Shown one piece after another: positions 8,207 through 16,457 of a DNA stretch of 35,029 nt; within the stretch, counting starts at the first letter, position 1, and each line of letters starts with the position of its first letter. The notes under the pieces are model-generated. The model saw nothing but the letters and a program-made list of their open reading frames with translations. It had not been told where the DNA came from and ran no database searches. Made by a program: the position numbers and the translations under genes. Origin of the DNA: Microbacterium maritypicum MF109 (GTDB lineage: Bacteria; Actinomycetota; Actinomycetes; Actinomycetales; Microbacteriaceae). The DNA lies in contig NZ_ATAO01000201.1 of NCBI RefSeq assembly GCF_000455825.1, positions 1 to 35,029 on the forward strand, given 5' to 3'.

Positions 8207-9340
8207 ATGACCGAGCCGGACATCAAGAAGGGCCTCGCGGGAGTCGTCGTCGACACGACCGCGATCTCGAAGGTCAACCCCGAGACGAACAGCCTGCTGT
8301 ACCGCGGCTACCCGGTGCAGGAGCTGGCCGACACGCAGCCGTTCGAAGCCGTCGCGTACCTGTTGTGGAACGGTGAGCTGCCCACGCCCGAGGAGCTCGC
8401 GGCGTTCCGGTTGGAGGAGCGGAAGCACCGTGCGCTGGCCGACAACGTCAAGACCGCGATCGATCTGGTGCCGTTGGATGCGCACCCGATGGACGAAGTG
8501 CGCACCGCGGTCAGCCTGATCGGTGCCTCCGATCCCGGTGCCGGCGGCTCCGTGCTCGATGCAGGCGGCAGTCCGGAGCAGAACCTCGAGCGGAGCATCC
8601 GCCTGTTCGCCGCCCTCCCGGCGATCGTCGCCTACGGTCAGCGTCGCCGTCGTGGACAGGAGCTCATCGCGCCGCGCGACGACCTCGACTACTCGGCGAA
8701 CTTCCTCTGGATGACCTTCGGCGAAGAAGCGGACGACGTGGTGGTCGACGCCTTCAACCGCTCGATGATCCTGTACGCCGAGCACTCCTTCAACGCCTCG
8801 ACGTTCACCGCGCGCGTGATCACCTCGACCCTGAGCGACATCTACTCGGCGGTGGTCGGTGCGATCGGCGCTCTCAAGGGCCCGCTGCATGGTGGCGCCA
8901 ACGAAGCCGTGCTGCACATCTTCGATGACATCGGCACGGCCGACAACGTGGTGCCGTGGCTCGACAAAGCGCTCGCCGAGAAGCGCAAGATCATGGGCTT
9001 CGGGCACCGCGTCTACAAGAAGGGCGACTCTCGGGTGCCGACCATGAAGGCCGCGCTCGACACCCTCGTGGAGCACTACGACCGCCCCGAGGTCGCCGCT
9101 CTCTACGATGTGCTCGAGTCGGAGTTCGTCGCGCGCAAGGGCATCTACCCGAACCTCGACTACCCCTCAGGGCCCGCGTACAACCTGATCGGCTTCGACA
9201 CCCTGACCTTCACGCCGCTGTTCGTCGCGGCGCGGGTGACGGGGTGGACGGCTCACGTGATCGAGCAGGCCGGATCGAACGCGCTCATCCGTCCGCTGTC
9301 CTTCTACGACGGCCCGGACGAGCGGCACGTCTCCGCCTGA
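8207..9340 (+). CDS. prpC: 2-methylcitrate synthase
   Basis: 377-residue citrate-synthase-fold enzyme condensing propionyl-CoA with oxaloacetate. The catalytic residues of the fold are His228 (GPLHGGAN), His267 (MGFGHRVYK) and Asp318 (PNLDYPSG). The ATG at 8207 is preferred to an in-frame GTG at 8201 because AAGGAG at 8196-8201 then has a good five-base spacing. The short Gram-positive type length and the position after prpD and prpB favour methylcitrate over citrate synthase; some activity with acetyl-CoA is common in this group. Last gene of the operon, followed by a strong hairpin. Confidence 0.95.
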   Translation: MTEPDIKKGLAGVVVDTTAISKVNPETNSLLYRGYPVQELADTQPFEAVAYLLWNGELPTPEELAAFRLEERKHRALADNVKTAIDLVPLDAHPMDEVRTAVSLIGASDPGAGGSVLDAGGSPEQNLERSIRLFAALPAIVAYGQRRRRGQELIAPRDDLDYSANFLWMTFGEEADDVVVDAFNRSMILYAEHSFNASTFTARVITSTLSDIYSAVVGAIGALKGPLHGGANEAVLHIFDDIGTADNVVPWLDKALAEKRKIMGFGHRVYKKGDSRVPTMKAALDTLVEHYDRPEVAALYDVLESEFVARKGIYPNLDYPSGPAYNLIGFDTLTFTPLFVAARVTGWTAHVIEQAGSNALIRPLSFYDGPDERHVSA

Positions 9341-9360
9341 GCTCCGCGTTCCCATCGCCT

Positions 9361-9395
9361 GAATGGCTCCATCTCCACCCGGGATGGAGCCATTC
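9361..9395 (+). terminator. Hairpin after prpC
   Basis: A perfect 13-bp stem, GAATGGCTCCATC at 9361-9373 with its complement at 9383-9395, closes a nine-base loop 20 bases after the prpC stop. No T-run follows, as is usual in actinobacteria. Confidence 0.8.
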
Positions 9396-9474
9396 GCGCG
9401 ATTCGGGGCTGTAGCGTGCCGGCAGCCCGGGGTCAAGCGGATGCGCCGGGGAGCGCGACGGGAGTAAGACCGTA

Positions 9475-9498
9475 TCCGGGACGAACGCGCGTCCCGGA
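9475..9498 (+). promoter_or_regulatory. 5' leader hairpin next to the MFS ribosome binding site
   Basis: TCCGGGACG at 9475-9483 pairs with CGTCCCGGA at 9490-9498 around a six-base loop. It ends two bases before AAGGAGG (9501-9507), so it could affect translation or be an operator. Otherwise the 171 bases after prpC hold only the terminator hairpin. Confidence 0.45.
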
Positions 9499-9511
9499 CG
9501 AAGGAGGGTCC

Positions 9512-10999
9512 ATGTCCGCATCCGACACCACCGTCAAGGAGGTCCGCTCGCTCGTCCCCGCACGCATGGACCGGCTGCCCTGGTCTCGATTCCACTGGCT
9601 GATCGTCGTGGGACTCGGATTCTCGTGGATCCTCGACGGCCTCGAAGTGCAGATCGTCGCCGCCAACGGCTACGCCGCGACGCTCGGGATGGGACCGGCC
9701 GAGGTGGGACTCGCCGGTACGTGCTACCTGCTCGGGCAGGTGTTCGGAGCGCTCTTCTTCGGACGCCTCACCGATCGCCTCGGACGCAAGAAGCTGTTCC
9801 TCGTCTCGCTCGCGGTGTACCTCGTCGGATCCGCGGTGGCCGGTCTCGCCTTCGCGCCCTGGTTCTTCTACATCTGGCGGTTCGTCGCGGGTGCCGGCAT
9901 CGGCGGCGAGTATGCGGCGATCAACTCGGCGATTGACGAGATCATCCCGGCGAAGTACCGGGGCCGCGTCGACATCGCGATCAACGGCACCTATTGGGGC
10001 GGCGCGGCGCTCGGCGCCGTGGCGAACGTGTTCTTCCTGAACACCGACATCCTCCCTGAGGACATCGGCTGGCGACTCAGCTTCTTCCTCGGTCCGGTTC
10101 TCGGGATTCTGCTCATCTGGATGCGCCGACACATCCCGGAGAGCCCGAGATGGCAGATGACCCACGGGCGCGAGGAAGCGGCGGAGCGCAATGTCGACGA
10201 GATCGAGGAGCGCATCCGCAAGGAGGGGAAGACGATCCCGCCGGTCGACGAGAGCAAGGCGATCACGGTCAAGGAGTACGGCCGTGTCCCGTTCCTCGTC
10301 ATCGCGAAGGTGCTGTTCCGCAAATACCCGCGGCGCACCCTGGTGGGCATCACGATGATGGTGACGCAGTCGTTCCTCTACAACGCGATCTTCTTCACGT
10401 ACGCGCTGGTGCTCGAGAACTTCTACGACACCCCGCCGGCGTCGGCATCGCAGTACTTCATCGTGTTCGCGGTCGGAAACCTCGCCGGCGCGCTCATCCT
10501 CGGGCACTTCTTCGACACCTGGGGTCGGCGGCGGATGCTGTTCGGCACGTACATGCTCGCCGGCCTCATCCTTCTCGTGAGCGCCTTCCTGTTCAACGCC
10601 GGAGTGCTCAACGCCGCGACGCACACGGCATTCTGGTGCGCCTCGTTCTTCTTCGCCTCGGCCGGCGCCTCCGCGGCCTACCTGACGGTCAGCGAGATCT
10701 TCCCGCTGGAGCTCCGGAGCCAGGTCATCTCGTACATCTTCTCGATCGGGCAGCTGGTCGGAGCGATCGCGCCGGTGCTCTACGGCGCCCTGATCGGTCA
10801 GAGCGCCGAGAGCGGGGACCGGGGTCCGCTGTTCGGGGGCTACGTGCTCGGCGCGGCGATCATGATGTTCGGAGGTATCGTCTGCGGGGTCTTCGGGGTC
10901 AGCGCCGCGGGGAAGTCGCTGGAAGACATCGCGGATCCGCTCTCGCTGGTGGAGTCCGGAGGGAAGGCGAAGACGAGCGGCAGGGAATCGGGGGCCTGA
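9512..10999 (+). CDS. Major facilitator superfamily transporter (sugar/metabolite:H+ symporter type)
   Basis: 495-residue permease with about twelve hydrophobic helices. The MFS signature loop GRLTDRLGRKK after helix 2 is at about residues 86-96, and a matching GHFFDTWGRRR loop lies in the second half. A glycine-rich GAGIGGEYAAINSAIDE segment lies in helix 4-5, as in the sugar and organic-acid transporter group. A charged central loop of about 70 residues separates the halves. The ribosome site AAGGAGG is four bases before the ATG. It lies directly after prpDBC on the same strand but behind a hairpin, so uptake of a carboxylate feeding that pathway is possible; the substrate cannot be read from sequence. 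Confidence 0.9.
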   Translation: MSASDTTVKEVRSLVPARMDRLPWSRFHWLIVVGLGFSWILDGLEVQIVAANGYAATLGMGPAEVGLAGTCYLLGQVFGALFFGRLTDRLGRKKLFLVSLAVYLVGSAVAGLAFAPWFFYIWRFVAGAGIGGEYAAINSAIDEIIPAKYRGRVDIAINGTYWGGAALGAVANVFFLNTDILPEDIGWRLSFFLGPVLGILLIWMRRHIPESPRWQMTHGREEAAERNVDEIEERIRKEGKTIPPVDESKAITVKEYGRVPFLVIAKVLFRKYPRRTLVGITMMVTQSFLYNAIFFTYALVLENFYDTPPASASQYFIVFAVGNLAGALILGHFFDTWGRRRMLFGTYMLAGLILLVSAFLFNAGVLNAATHTAFWCASFFFASAGASAAYLTVSEIFPLELRSQVISYIFSIGQLVGAIAPVLYGALIGQSAESGDRGPLFGGYVLGAAIMMFGGIVCGVFGVSAAGKSLEDIADPLSLVESGGKAKTSGRESGA

Positions 11000-11005
11000 G
11001 CAGAA

Positions 11006-11032
11006 CCGGCGCCGCGATGATCGCGGCGCCGG
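11006..11032. terminator. Bidirectional hairpin between convergent genes
   Basis: CCGGCGCCGCGA at 11006-11017 pairs perfectly with 11021-11032 over a TGA loop. It lies in the 40 bases between the convergent MFS and DJ-1 stops and can serve both strands. Confidence 0.85.
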
Positions 11033-11039
11033 CGACGGC

Positions 11040-11705
11040 TCAGGAGAGCGCCGCGATGAGCGCGCGGGCGGCGGATGCCGATGACTGCGGGTTCTGACCG
11101 GTGATGAGCAGGCCGTCGATCACGGTGTTGTCGCTCCACGGGGCGGCGATGTCGAGCTCGGCGCCCCGTGCCCGCAGTTCGCTCTCGAGCAGGAAGGGTG
11201 CGCGGTCGGCGAGGCCGCCGATGCGCTCCTCCTCATCGGTGAACCCGGTGATGCGGCGTCCGGCCACGACCGATTCTCCGGCTGCGGTGCGGGCAGGAAG
11301 CAGGGCGGCCAGTCCGTGGCAGACGGCCGCGAGCGGGCGGCCGGCGGCGAGCGTCGCCGTGATCAGCGCGGCCGAGTCCTCGTCGACCGCGAGGTCCTGC
11401 ATCGGACCGTGCCCGCCGGGGTAGTAGACGGCGTCGTAGTCCGCGGGGTCGACGTCGGCCAGGATCAGCGGGGCGGCGAGCTGATGGATCGCGGCGATCG
11501 CTTCGGCGTCGCCCTCGGAGAGGCTGGACGCATCGGCGACGGGGGCGACGCCGCCCGGGGTCGCGAACGACACCGAGTGACCCGCGTCGCGCAGCGCGCG
11601 ATAGGGAGTGAGCAGCTCCTCGGCCCAGTAACCGGTCGGGTGCGCGGTGCCGTCGGTGAGGGTCCAGGTGCGGGCGGCGGTGACGACGAAGAGAACAGAG
11701 GACAT
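11040..11705 (-). CDS. DJ-1/PfpI-superfamily protein (Hsp31/glyoxalase III-like)
   Basis: 221-residue class I glutamine-amidotransferase-like protein. The nucleophile elbow AVCHG places Cys129 next to His130. The upstream GYWAEE motif (residues 25-30) supplies the acidic partner seen in Hsp31-like glyoxalase III and chaperone members. YYPGGHG at 94-100 is the oxyanion-hole region. The ATG at 11705 was chosen because the protein then begins with the expected strand (VLFVVTAA); longer in-frame starts run into the regulator promoter. Divergent from the LysR gene with 95 bases between, so probably its target. Methylglyoxal or electrophile defence is likely. Confidence 0.88.
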   Translation of the reverse strand: MSSVLFVVTAARTWTLTDGTAHPTGYWAEELLTPYRALRDAGHSVSFATPGGVAPVADASSLSEGDAEAIAAIHQLAAPLILADVDPADYDAVYYPGGHGPMQDLAVDEDSAALITATLAAGRPLAAVCHGLAALLPARTAAGESVVAGRRITGFTDEEERIGGLADRAPFLLESELRARGAELDIAAPWSDNTVIDGLLITGQNPQSSASAARALIAALS

Positions 11706-11781
11706 GCGTGCTCCAGAGGGGTCGGACGGCAGACGCCGTGCAGGATGCGATATCGAGGACAACGGACAGCTCTCGCATCCG

Positions 11782-11815
11782 ATTCCGATAGATTTCCGAT
11801 ATGAGTGATCGGAAT
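11782..11815. promoter_or_regulatory. Candidate LysR binding site
   Basis: ATTCCGAT at 11782-11789 and its exact inverse ATCGGAAT at 11808-11815 flank an extra TTTCCGAT at 11793-11800. The cluster lies at the start of the lysR gene within the shared divergent region, a usual site for autoregulation. Confidence 0.4.
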
Positions 11816-12694
11816 GGCGATGGGTTGCGTGACCTCGCACTGTGGCGCACCTTCCTCGCCGCGCACCGCTCCGGGTCCGTGTCGGCGGCGGCGCGCACGC
11901 TGGGAGTCGCCCAGTCCTCGGTGACGACGCAGTTGCAGGCTCTGGAGCGGAGCATCGGGGAGCCTCTCTTCGTCCGTCACGCGCGGGGGATCCTCCCGAC
12001 CCCTCGCGCCGATGACCTGGCTGCGCGCCTGTCCGGTCCGCTCGACGCGCTCGCCCTCGCCCTCGGAAGCCCGTCGCCGACCGAGGCGCCCCCGATGCGA
12101 ATCGGCGGCGCAGCGGAGTTCGTCGAGCGGGTGCTGATGCCCGCGCTGGCGTCGATGATCGCGGAGGGGCAACGGATCACGGTCGCCGCGGGGCTCGCGG
12201 AAGACCTGCTCGATCAGCTCCGTGCCGGAAGCCTCGACCTCGTGATCTCCGCCGTCCGACCGAAGGGCCGCGCCCTTCCTTCTGCGGCCCTCGTCGATGA
12301 GGACTTCGTGCTCGTCGCGGCCCCTTCCCTCGGTCTCGCTCCTTCGTCCGCGCTCGCACCGGGCGACCTCGACGCCGTCCCCCTTCTCGCCTACGCCCAC
12401 GACGTACCGATCCTGCGGCGGTACTGGCGGCATGCGTTCGGCATTCGACTCGAGCGCGAGCCCGCGCTGATCGTGTCCGACCTCCGGGCGCTCGCCGCCG
12501 CAGCCGTCGCCGGAGCGGGAATCACGGTGCTGCCGACCTATCTGATCGCCGAGGAGCTCGCCGACGGTCGGCTGGTCGTGCTGCGCGAGACCGACGATCC
12601 GCCGATCAACACCCTCTACCTGGTGCGCCGGCCAGGTCCGCTCACGGCTGCGGTGGCCGAGATCGATCGGGCGCTGCGGGCAGCCGTCGCGTGA
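11801..12694 (+). CDS. LysR-family transcriptional regulator
   Basis: 297-residue LTTR. The N-terminal helix-turn-helix spans about residues 12-70 (SVSAAARTLGVAQSSVTTQLQALE). The substrate-binding domain follows from about 90 to the end. The family's usual regulation is a divergent neighbour, which here is the DJ-1-like gene. The ATG at 11801 keeps the full first helix; the start overlaps TTCCGAT repeats, so repression of its own expression is plausible. Converges on the ABM gene with 24 bases between stops. Inducer unknown. Confidence 0.9.
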   Translation: MSDRNGDGLRDLALWRTFLAAHRSGSVSAAARTLGVAQSSVTTQLQALERSIGEPLFVRHARGILPTPRADDLAARLSGPLDALALALGSPSPTEAPPMRIGGAAEFVERVLMPALASMIAEGQRITVAAGLAEDLLDQLRAGSLDLVISAVRPKGRALPSAALVDEDFVLVAAPSLGLAPSSALAPGDLDAVPLLAYAHDVPILRRYWRHAFGIRLEREPALIVSDLRALAAAAVAGAGITVLPTYLIAEELADGRLVVLRETDDPPINTLYLVRRPGPLTAAVAEIDRALRAAVA

Positions 12695-12718
12695 CGGATG
12701 CGGAAGAGGTGCGGCGCC

Positions 12719-13303
12719 TCAGCGGGTGAGCCAGCTCCGCAGCGAACGGGTCACGAACGGCAGCACCCAGTAGGCCATGATCGGCGTGAGCACGAGAGTG
12801 GTGACGAGCACGCGCAGCCAGATCGGCAGCTCGTTCCAGCCCGGCACAGGGCTCATCGCGTAGGTGAAGGCCAGGTTCACGGGGAAGAAACCGAGCCAGA
12901 TCGAGGTGGCCTGCTTCCAGCGCGGCGGAGCGGGCGCGACCGTGACGGTCTCGGTGCTGCCGTCGGACGCGGGGAGCGTGATCGTCCCGGTCGTCGGCTC
13001 GTCGAACCACCCCTCGATTCCGGTGCGACGCTTGGAGCGCTCGCTGCGCACGAAGCCCTCGCCCATCGACAACCACCATGCCCGCTCGGCCGACTGCTCC
13101 CAGGCGGTGAGCGAATCCTCGCTCGCGAAGCGGTAGAGCATGTGCCAGACCTGCGAGTCCTCGCCGGCGCGCACCCAGCCCGAGCCGAGGAAGCCCGGAT
13201 ACTTCGTCGCGAGGTTCACCCCCGTCTGCACCCAGGCGGTCGCCTCGACGATGCGCTCGGGGTCGACTTCGCGGCGGATGGACACGGTGAGGGGTTCGGA
13301 CAT
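12719..13303 (-). CDS. ABM-domain protein with two C-terminal membrane helices
   Basis: 194 residues. About the first 95 form an antibiotic-biosynthesis-monooxygenase-type ferredoxin-like fold (YPGFLGSGWV, VWHMLYRFAS). A linker of about 35 residues follows. Two hydrophobic segments lie at about 132-150 and 160-182 (SIWLGFFPVNLAFTYAM, VLVTTLVLTPIMAYWVLPF). This ABM-plus-two-helix layout recurs in hypothetical membrane proteins. The ATG at 13303 has GAGGA eight bases upstream. No cofactor site is visible and the activity is unknown. Confidence 0.8.
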   Translation of the reverse strand: MSEPLTVSIRREVDPERIVEATAWVQTGVNLATKYPGFLGSGWVRAGEDSQVWHMLYRFASEDSLTAWEQSAERAWWLSMGEGFVRSERSKRRTGIEGWFDEPTTGTITLPASDGSTETVTVAPAPPRWKQATSIWLGFFPVNLAFTYAMSPVPGWNELPIWLRVLVTTLVLTPIMAYWVLPFVTRSLRSWLTR

Positions 13304-13431
13304 GGTGCGGTCCTCGGGGGAACGGGCGTCCGGGGTGAGGACGCCGAAGCGGATGCGCCAGGGGTGGCAGCGCACCGTCGATTCTAATTCGGATGCGGCG
13401 TGGTCCAGGCCGTCGCCGCCCGAACGAGGAG

Positions 13432-13481
13432 GACCCCCGCCGACCCGATTCGGCGGGGGTCTCGCGGCGTGGGAGCCGCGA
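13432..13481. terminator. Two adjacent hairpins, orphan terminator-like element
   Basis: GACCCCCGCCGA at 13432-13443 pairs perfectly with 13450-13461 over a six-base loop. TCGCGGC at 13462-13468 then pairs with 13475-13481. Neither lies just downstream of a recognised gene: the nearest genes are divergent. They may insulate mmsA from read-through or end an unannotated short transcript. Confidence 0.5.
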
Positions 13482-13650
13482 CGGGAGCGAGAGCGCTCAC
13501 CGTGCGCGCGGTAGACGTGACACCCGATCCGGTCTGAGTCTCTGTCCGCGCACCTGCAGTTGTACCCGGGCGAGATGACGCGGTGGTGAACGAGACGCGA
13601 ACAACCTCGATCACGAGCCGAGCGGCGCGCATCGGCAGATACAAGGATGT

Positions 13651-13704
13651 CCTAGTAAATATCCGGTACTCCGAGTAAACTCTCCAATGTGCCAACGACG
13701 GCAC
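13651..13704 (+). promoter_or_regulatory. Probable control region of the mmsA operon
   Basis: CCTAGTAAAT (13651-13660) and CCGAGTAAAC (13671-13680) form a direct repeat spaced exactly 20 bp. The second copy overlaps a TAAACT -10-like element, and ACTCCGAGT is a small palindrome between them. GTGCC (13689-13693) and GGCAC (13700-13704) form a short hairpin just before the GGAGGG ribosome site (13705-13710). Confidence 0.45.
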
Positions 13705-13720
13705 GGAGGGATGTCACACA

Positions 13721-15223
13721 ATGACTCGTACTATCCCGCACTTCGTGGGCGGATCGCTTCTCACTCCCGACTCGGGTCGCTTCGCCGACGTGTTCGATCC
13801 GAGCACCGGAGCGGTGCAGGCCCGTGTGCCCCTGGCCTCGGCCGACGAGGTGCGTCGCGTGATCGCGAACGCCGAAGAGGCGCAGGTCGCATGGGCGGCG
13901 ACCAATCCGCAGAAGCGCGCTCGTGTGCTGTTGCGGTTCCTCGACCTGGTGCAGCAGGAGATGACGTCGCTGGCCGAGCTGCTCGCGAGCGAGCACGGCA
14001 AGACGGTCGACGACGCGAAGGGCGACATCCAGCGGGGTCTCGAGGTCATCGAATTCTCCGCCGGCGCTCCGCACCTGCTCAAGGGCGAGTACTCCACCGG
14101 CGCCGGAACCGGCATCGACGTCTATTCGATGCGCCAGCCGCTCGGGGTCGTCGCCGCGATCACCCCCTTCAACTTCCCCGCGATGATCCCGCTGTGGAAG
14201 GCGGGGCCCGCTCTCGCCGCCGGCAATGCGGTGGTGCTCAAGCCCAGCGAGCGCGATCCCTCGGTGCCGGTGCGCATCGCCGAGCTGTTCCTCGAGGCGG
14301 GCCTCCCCGCCGGCGTCCTCAACGTGGTCCACGGCGACAAGGAGGCCGTCGACACCCTGCTCACGGACGACCGCGTCCGCGCGGTCGGCTTCGTCGGTTC
14401 GACCCCGATCGCCGAGTACATCTACGCGACGGCCGCAGCCCACGGCAAGCGGGCGCAGTGCTTCGGCGGAGCGAAGAACCACATGATCGTGATGCCCGAT
14501 GCCGACCTCGACCAGGCCGTCGACGCACTGATCGGCTCCGGCTACGGCTCGGCGGGTGAGCGCTGCATGGCCATCTCGGTCGCGGTGCCGGTGGGGCAGG
14601 AGACGGCGGACGCCCTCGCGGCCAAGCTCACCGAACGTGTCGCCCAGCTCCGGGTCGGCCCCTCTCTCGCACCCGACGTCGACTACGGGCCCCTGGTCAC
14701 GCGAGCCGCCGTCGAACGGGTCGAAGGCTACATCCAGCAGGGGGTCGACGAGGGGGCGACGCTCCTCGCCGACGGCCGGGGCTTCACGGTCGACGGGCAT
14801 GAGGAGGGCTTCTACCTCGGCCCGACGCTGTTCGACCACGTCACCACCGACATGGCGATCTACCGCGAGGAGATCTTCGGCCCTGTCCTGGTGATCGCCC
14901 GCGCCGCCGACTACGAGGAGGCGCTGCGGATGGCCTCGGAGCACGAGTACGGCAACGGCGTCGCGATCTTCACGCGCGACGGTGACGCCGCCCGCGACTT
15001 CGCGGCCCGTGTCGAGGTCGGGATGGTCGGCGTGAACGTGCCGATCCCGGTCCCGATCGCGTACTACACGTTCGGCGGCTGGAAGCGCAGCGGATTCGGC
15101 GACCTCAACCAGCACGGAACCGACGCCTTCCGGTTCTACACGAAGACCAAGACGGTGACGAGCCGGTGGCCCGCGGCAGGCATCCGCGATGGAGCCAGCT
15201 TCGTCATCCCGACCATGCACTAG
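13721..15223 (+). CDS. mmsA: Methylmalonate-semialdehyde dehydrogenase (CoA-acylating)
   Basis: 500-residue aldehyde dehydrogenase converting methylmalonate semialdehyde to propionyl-CoA with NAD and CoA. The coenzyme segment ITPFNFPAM is at about 147-155. The catalytic Cys282 lies in GERCMAIS. The general-base Glu of ordinary ALDHs is replaced by Asn in GAKNHM, a hallmark of this CoA-dependent subfamily. GGAGGG is ten bases before the ATG at 13721; an alternative ATG at 13711 is out of frame. First gene of the valine operon. Its product feeds the prpDBC genes 4 kb upstream. Confidence 0.95.
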   Translation: MTRTIPHFVGGSLLTPDSGRFADVFDPSTGAVQARVPLASADEVRRVIANAEEAQVAWAATNPQKRARVLLRFLDLVQQEMTSLAELLASEHGKTVDDAKGDIQRGLEVIEFSAGAPHLLKGEYSTGAGTGIDVYSMRQPLGVVAAITPFNFPAMIPLWKAGPALAAGNAVVLKPSERDPSVPVRIAELFLEAGLPAGVLNVVHGDKEAVDTLLTDDRVRAVGFVGSTPIAEYIYATAAAHGKRAQCFGGAKNHMIVMPDADLDQAVDALIGSGYGSAGERCMAISVAVPVGQETADALAAKLTERVAQLRVGPSLAPDVDYGPLVTRAAVERVEGYIQQGVDEGATLLADGRGFTVDGHEEGFYLGPTLFDHVTTDMAIYREEIFGPVLVIARAADYEEALRMASEHEYGNGVAIFTRDGDAARDFAARVEVGMVGVNVPIPVPIAYYTFGGWKRSGFGDLNQHGTDAFRFYTKTKTVTSRWPAAGIRDGASFVIPTMH

Positions 15224-15251
15224 CCCCGGACACCTCCCACAAGGAATCACG

Positions 15252-16457
15252 ATGACCATGACCACCGTCACCACCACCGCCGAGGAGCGCGAGGCGATCA
15301 TCGGCGCCGTCCGCGAGTTCGCCGAGACCGAGCTCGCCCCCTACGCCGCCGAACGCGATGAGAAGCACCTGTTCCCGAGGGAGTCGCTGAACCGTGCCGG
15401 CGAGCTCGGCCTCGGCGGCATCTACGTCGACGAGGAGTTCGGTGGCAGCGGCCTCAGCCGCCTCGACACCGTGGCGATCTTCGAGGAGCTCGCGAAGGGC
15501 GACCCCGCCGTCGCGGCCTACATCTCCATCCACAACATGGTGGTCTGGATGATCGACACCTACGGCGACGACGCACAGCGCGGCGAATGGCTGCCGAAGC
15601 TCACCGCCATGTCCGAGTTCGGCGGCTACTGCCTCACCGAGCCGGGCGCGGGGTCGGATGCCGCGAACATCGCGACCAGCGCGGTGCGCGACGGCGACCA
15701 TTTCGTGCTCACCGGGGTGAAGCAGTTCATCTCCGGAGCCGGGGAGGCCGCCGTCTACGTCGTGATGGCGCGCACGGGGGAGCCGGGAGCACGCGGCATC
15801 AGCGCGTTCCTCGTCCCGGGCGATTCCGAAGCGCTGAGCTTCGGCGCACCGGAGAAGAAGATGGGCTGGCACGCTCAGCCCACCCGTCAGGTGATCCTCG
15901 ACGGTGTCCGGGTTCCGGCGTCCGCCATGCTCGGTGATGAGGGCCGCGGCTTCGCGATCGCGATGTCGGCGCTCAACGGCGGACGGCTCAACATCGCCGC
16001 CTGCTCGCTGGGCGGCGCGCAGTGGGCGCTCGACAAGGCCGTGCAGTACGTGCACGAGCGGATGGCGTTCGGAGAGCCGTTGGCCGAGAAGCAGTCGATC
16101 CTGTTCGCGATCGCCGACATGCGCACCGACCTGCACGCCGCACGCCTCATGGTGCGTGACGGCGCGCAGGCGGTCGACGAGCACGCTCCCGATGCGACGA
16201 TGCGCTGCGCCATGGCCAAGCGCTTCGCGACCGATGCCGGGTTCGACGTCGCCAACCGCGCCCTCCAGCTGCACGGCGGCTACGGCTACCTGCAGGACTA
16301 CGGGATCGAGAAGGTGGTCCGCGATCTGCGCGTGCACCAGATCCTGGAAGGGACGAACGAGATCATGCGACTGATCGTCGGACGCGAGATGCTGCGACCT
16401 GCGGGTTCCGCGTCGGTCCAGCGCAGCGGCGGGGATCAGACGCGGAGCGCATCATGA
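15252..16457 (+). CDS. Acyl-CoA dehydrogenase, isobutyryl-CoA type
   Basis: 401-residue FAD enzyme that oxidises an acyl-CoA to the 2-enoyl-CoA and passes electrons to ETF. The FAD/substrate motif YCLTEPGAGSDA is in the middle domain. The catalytic base is Glu366 in LEGTNEI, the position used by short- and medium-chain enzymes. QLHGGYGYLQDYGIEK is the usual C-terminal helix region. AAGGAATCACG precedes the ATG. The last ~18 residues (after the GREMLR end) are polar and overlap the mmsB start by four bases. Isobutyryl-CoA is inferred from the operon; a 2-methyl-branched alternative is possible. Confidence 0.92.
   Translation: MTMTTVTTTAEEREAIIGAVREFAETELAPYAAERDEKHLFPRESLNRAGELGLGGIYVDEEFGGSGLSRLDTVAIFEELAKGDPAVAAYISIHNMVVWMIDTYGDDAQRGEWLPKLTAMSEFGGYCLTEPGAGSDAANIATSAVRDGDHFVLTGVKQFISGAGEAAVYVVMARTGEPGARGISAFLVPGDSEALSFGAPEKKMGWHAQPTRQVILDGVRVPASAMLGDEGRGFAIAMSALNGGRLNIAACSLGGAQWALDKAVQYVHERMAFGEPLAEKQSILFAIADMRTDLHAARLMVRDGAQAVDEHAPDATMRCAMAKRFATDAGFDVANRALQLHGGYGYLQDYGIEKVVRDLRVHQILEGTNEIMRLIVGREMLRPAGSASVQRSGGDQTRSAS

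Larger units (their letters stand above)
13304..13720. other. 417-base gene-free interval before mmsA
   Basis: No supported gene. Open frames here (minus 13384-13704, plus 13393-13578) have Arg/Thr/Ser-rich, low-complexity translations and no convincing ribosome site. The interval holds two adjacent hairpins near 13432-13481 and a cluster of AGTAAA repeats at 13651-13681 just ahead of mmsA. Confidence 0.7.

Noticed and set aside
13384..13704. Possible 106-residue minus-strand gene before mmsA
   Set aside because: Ser/Thr/Arg-rich composition, no family resemblance, no convincing ribosome site, and its 3' end runs through the terminator-like hairpins.
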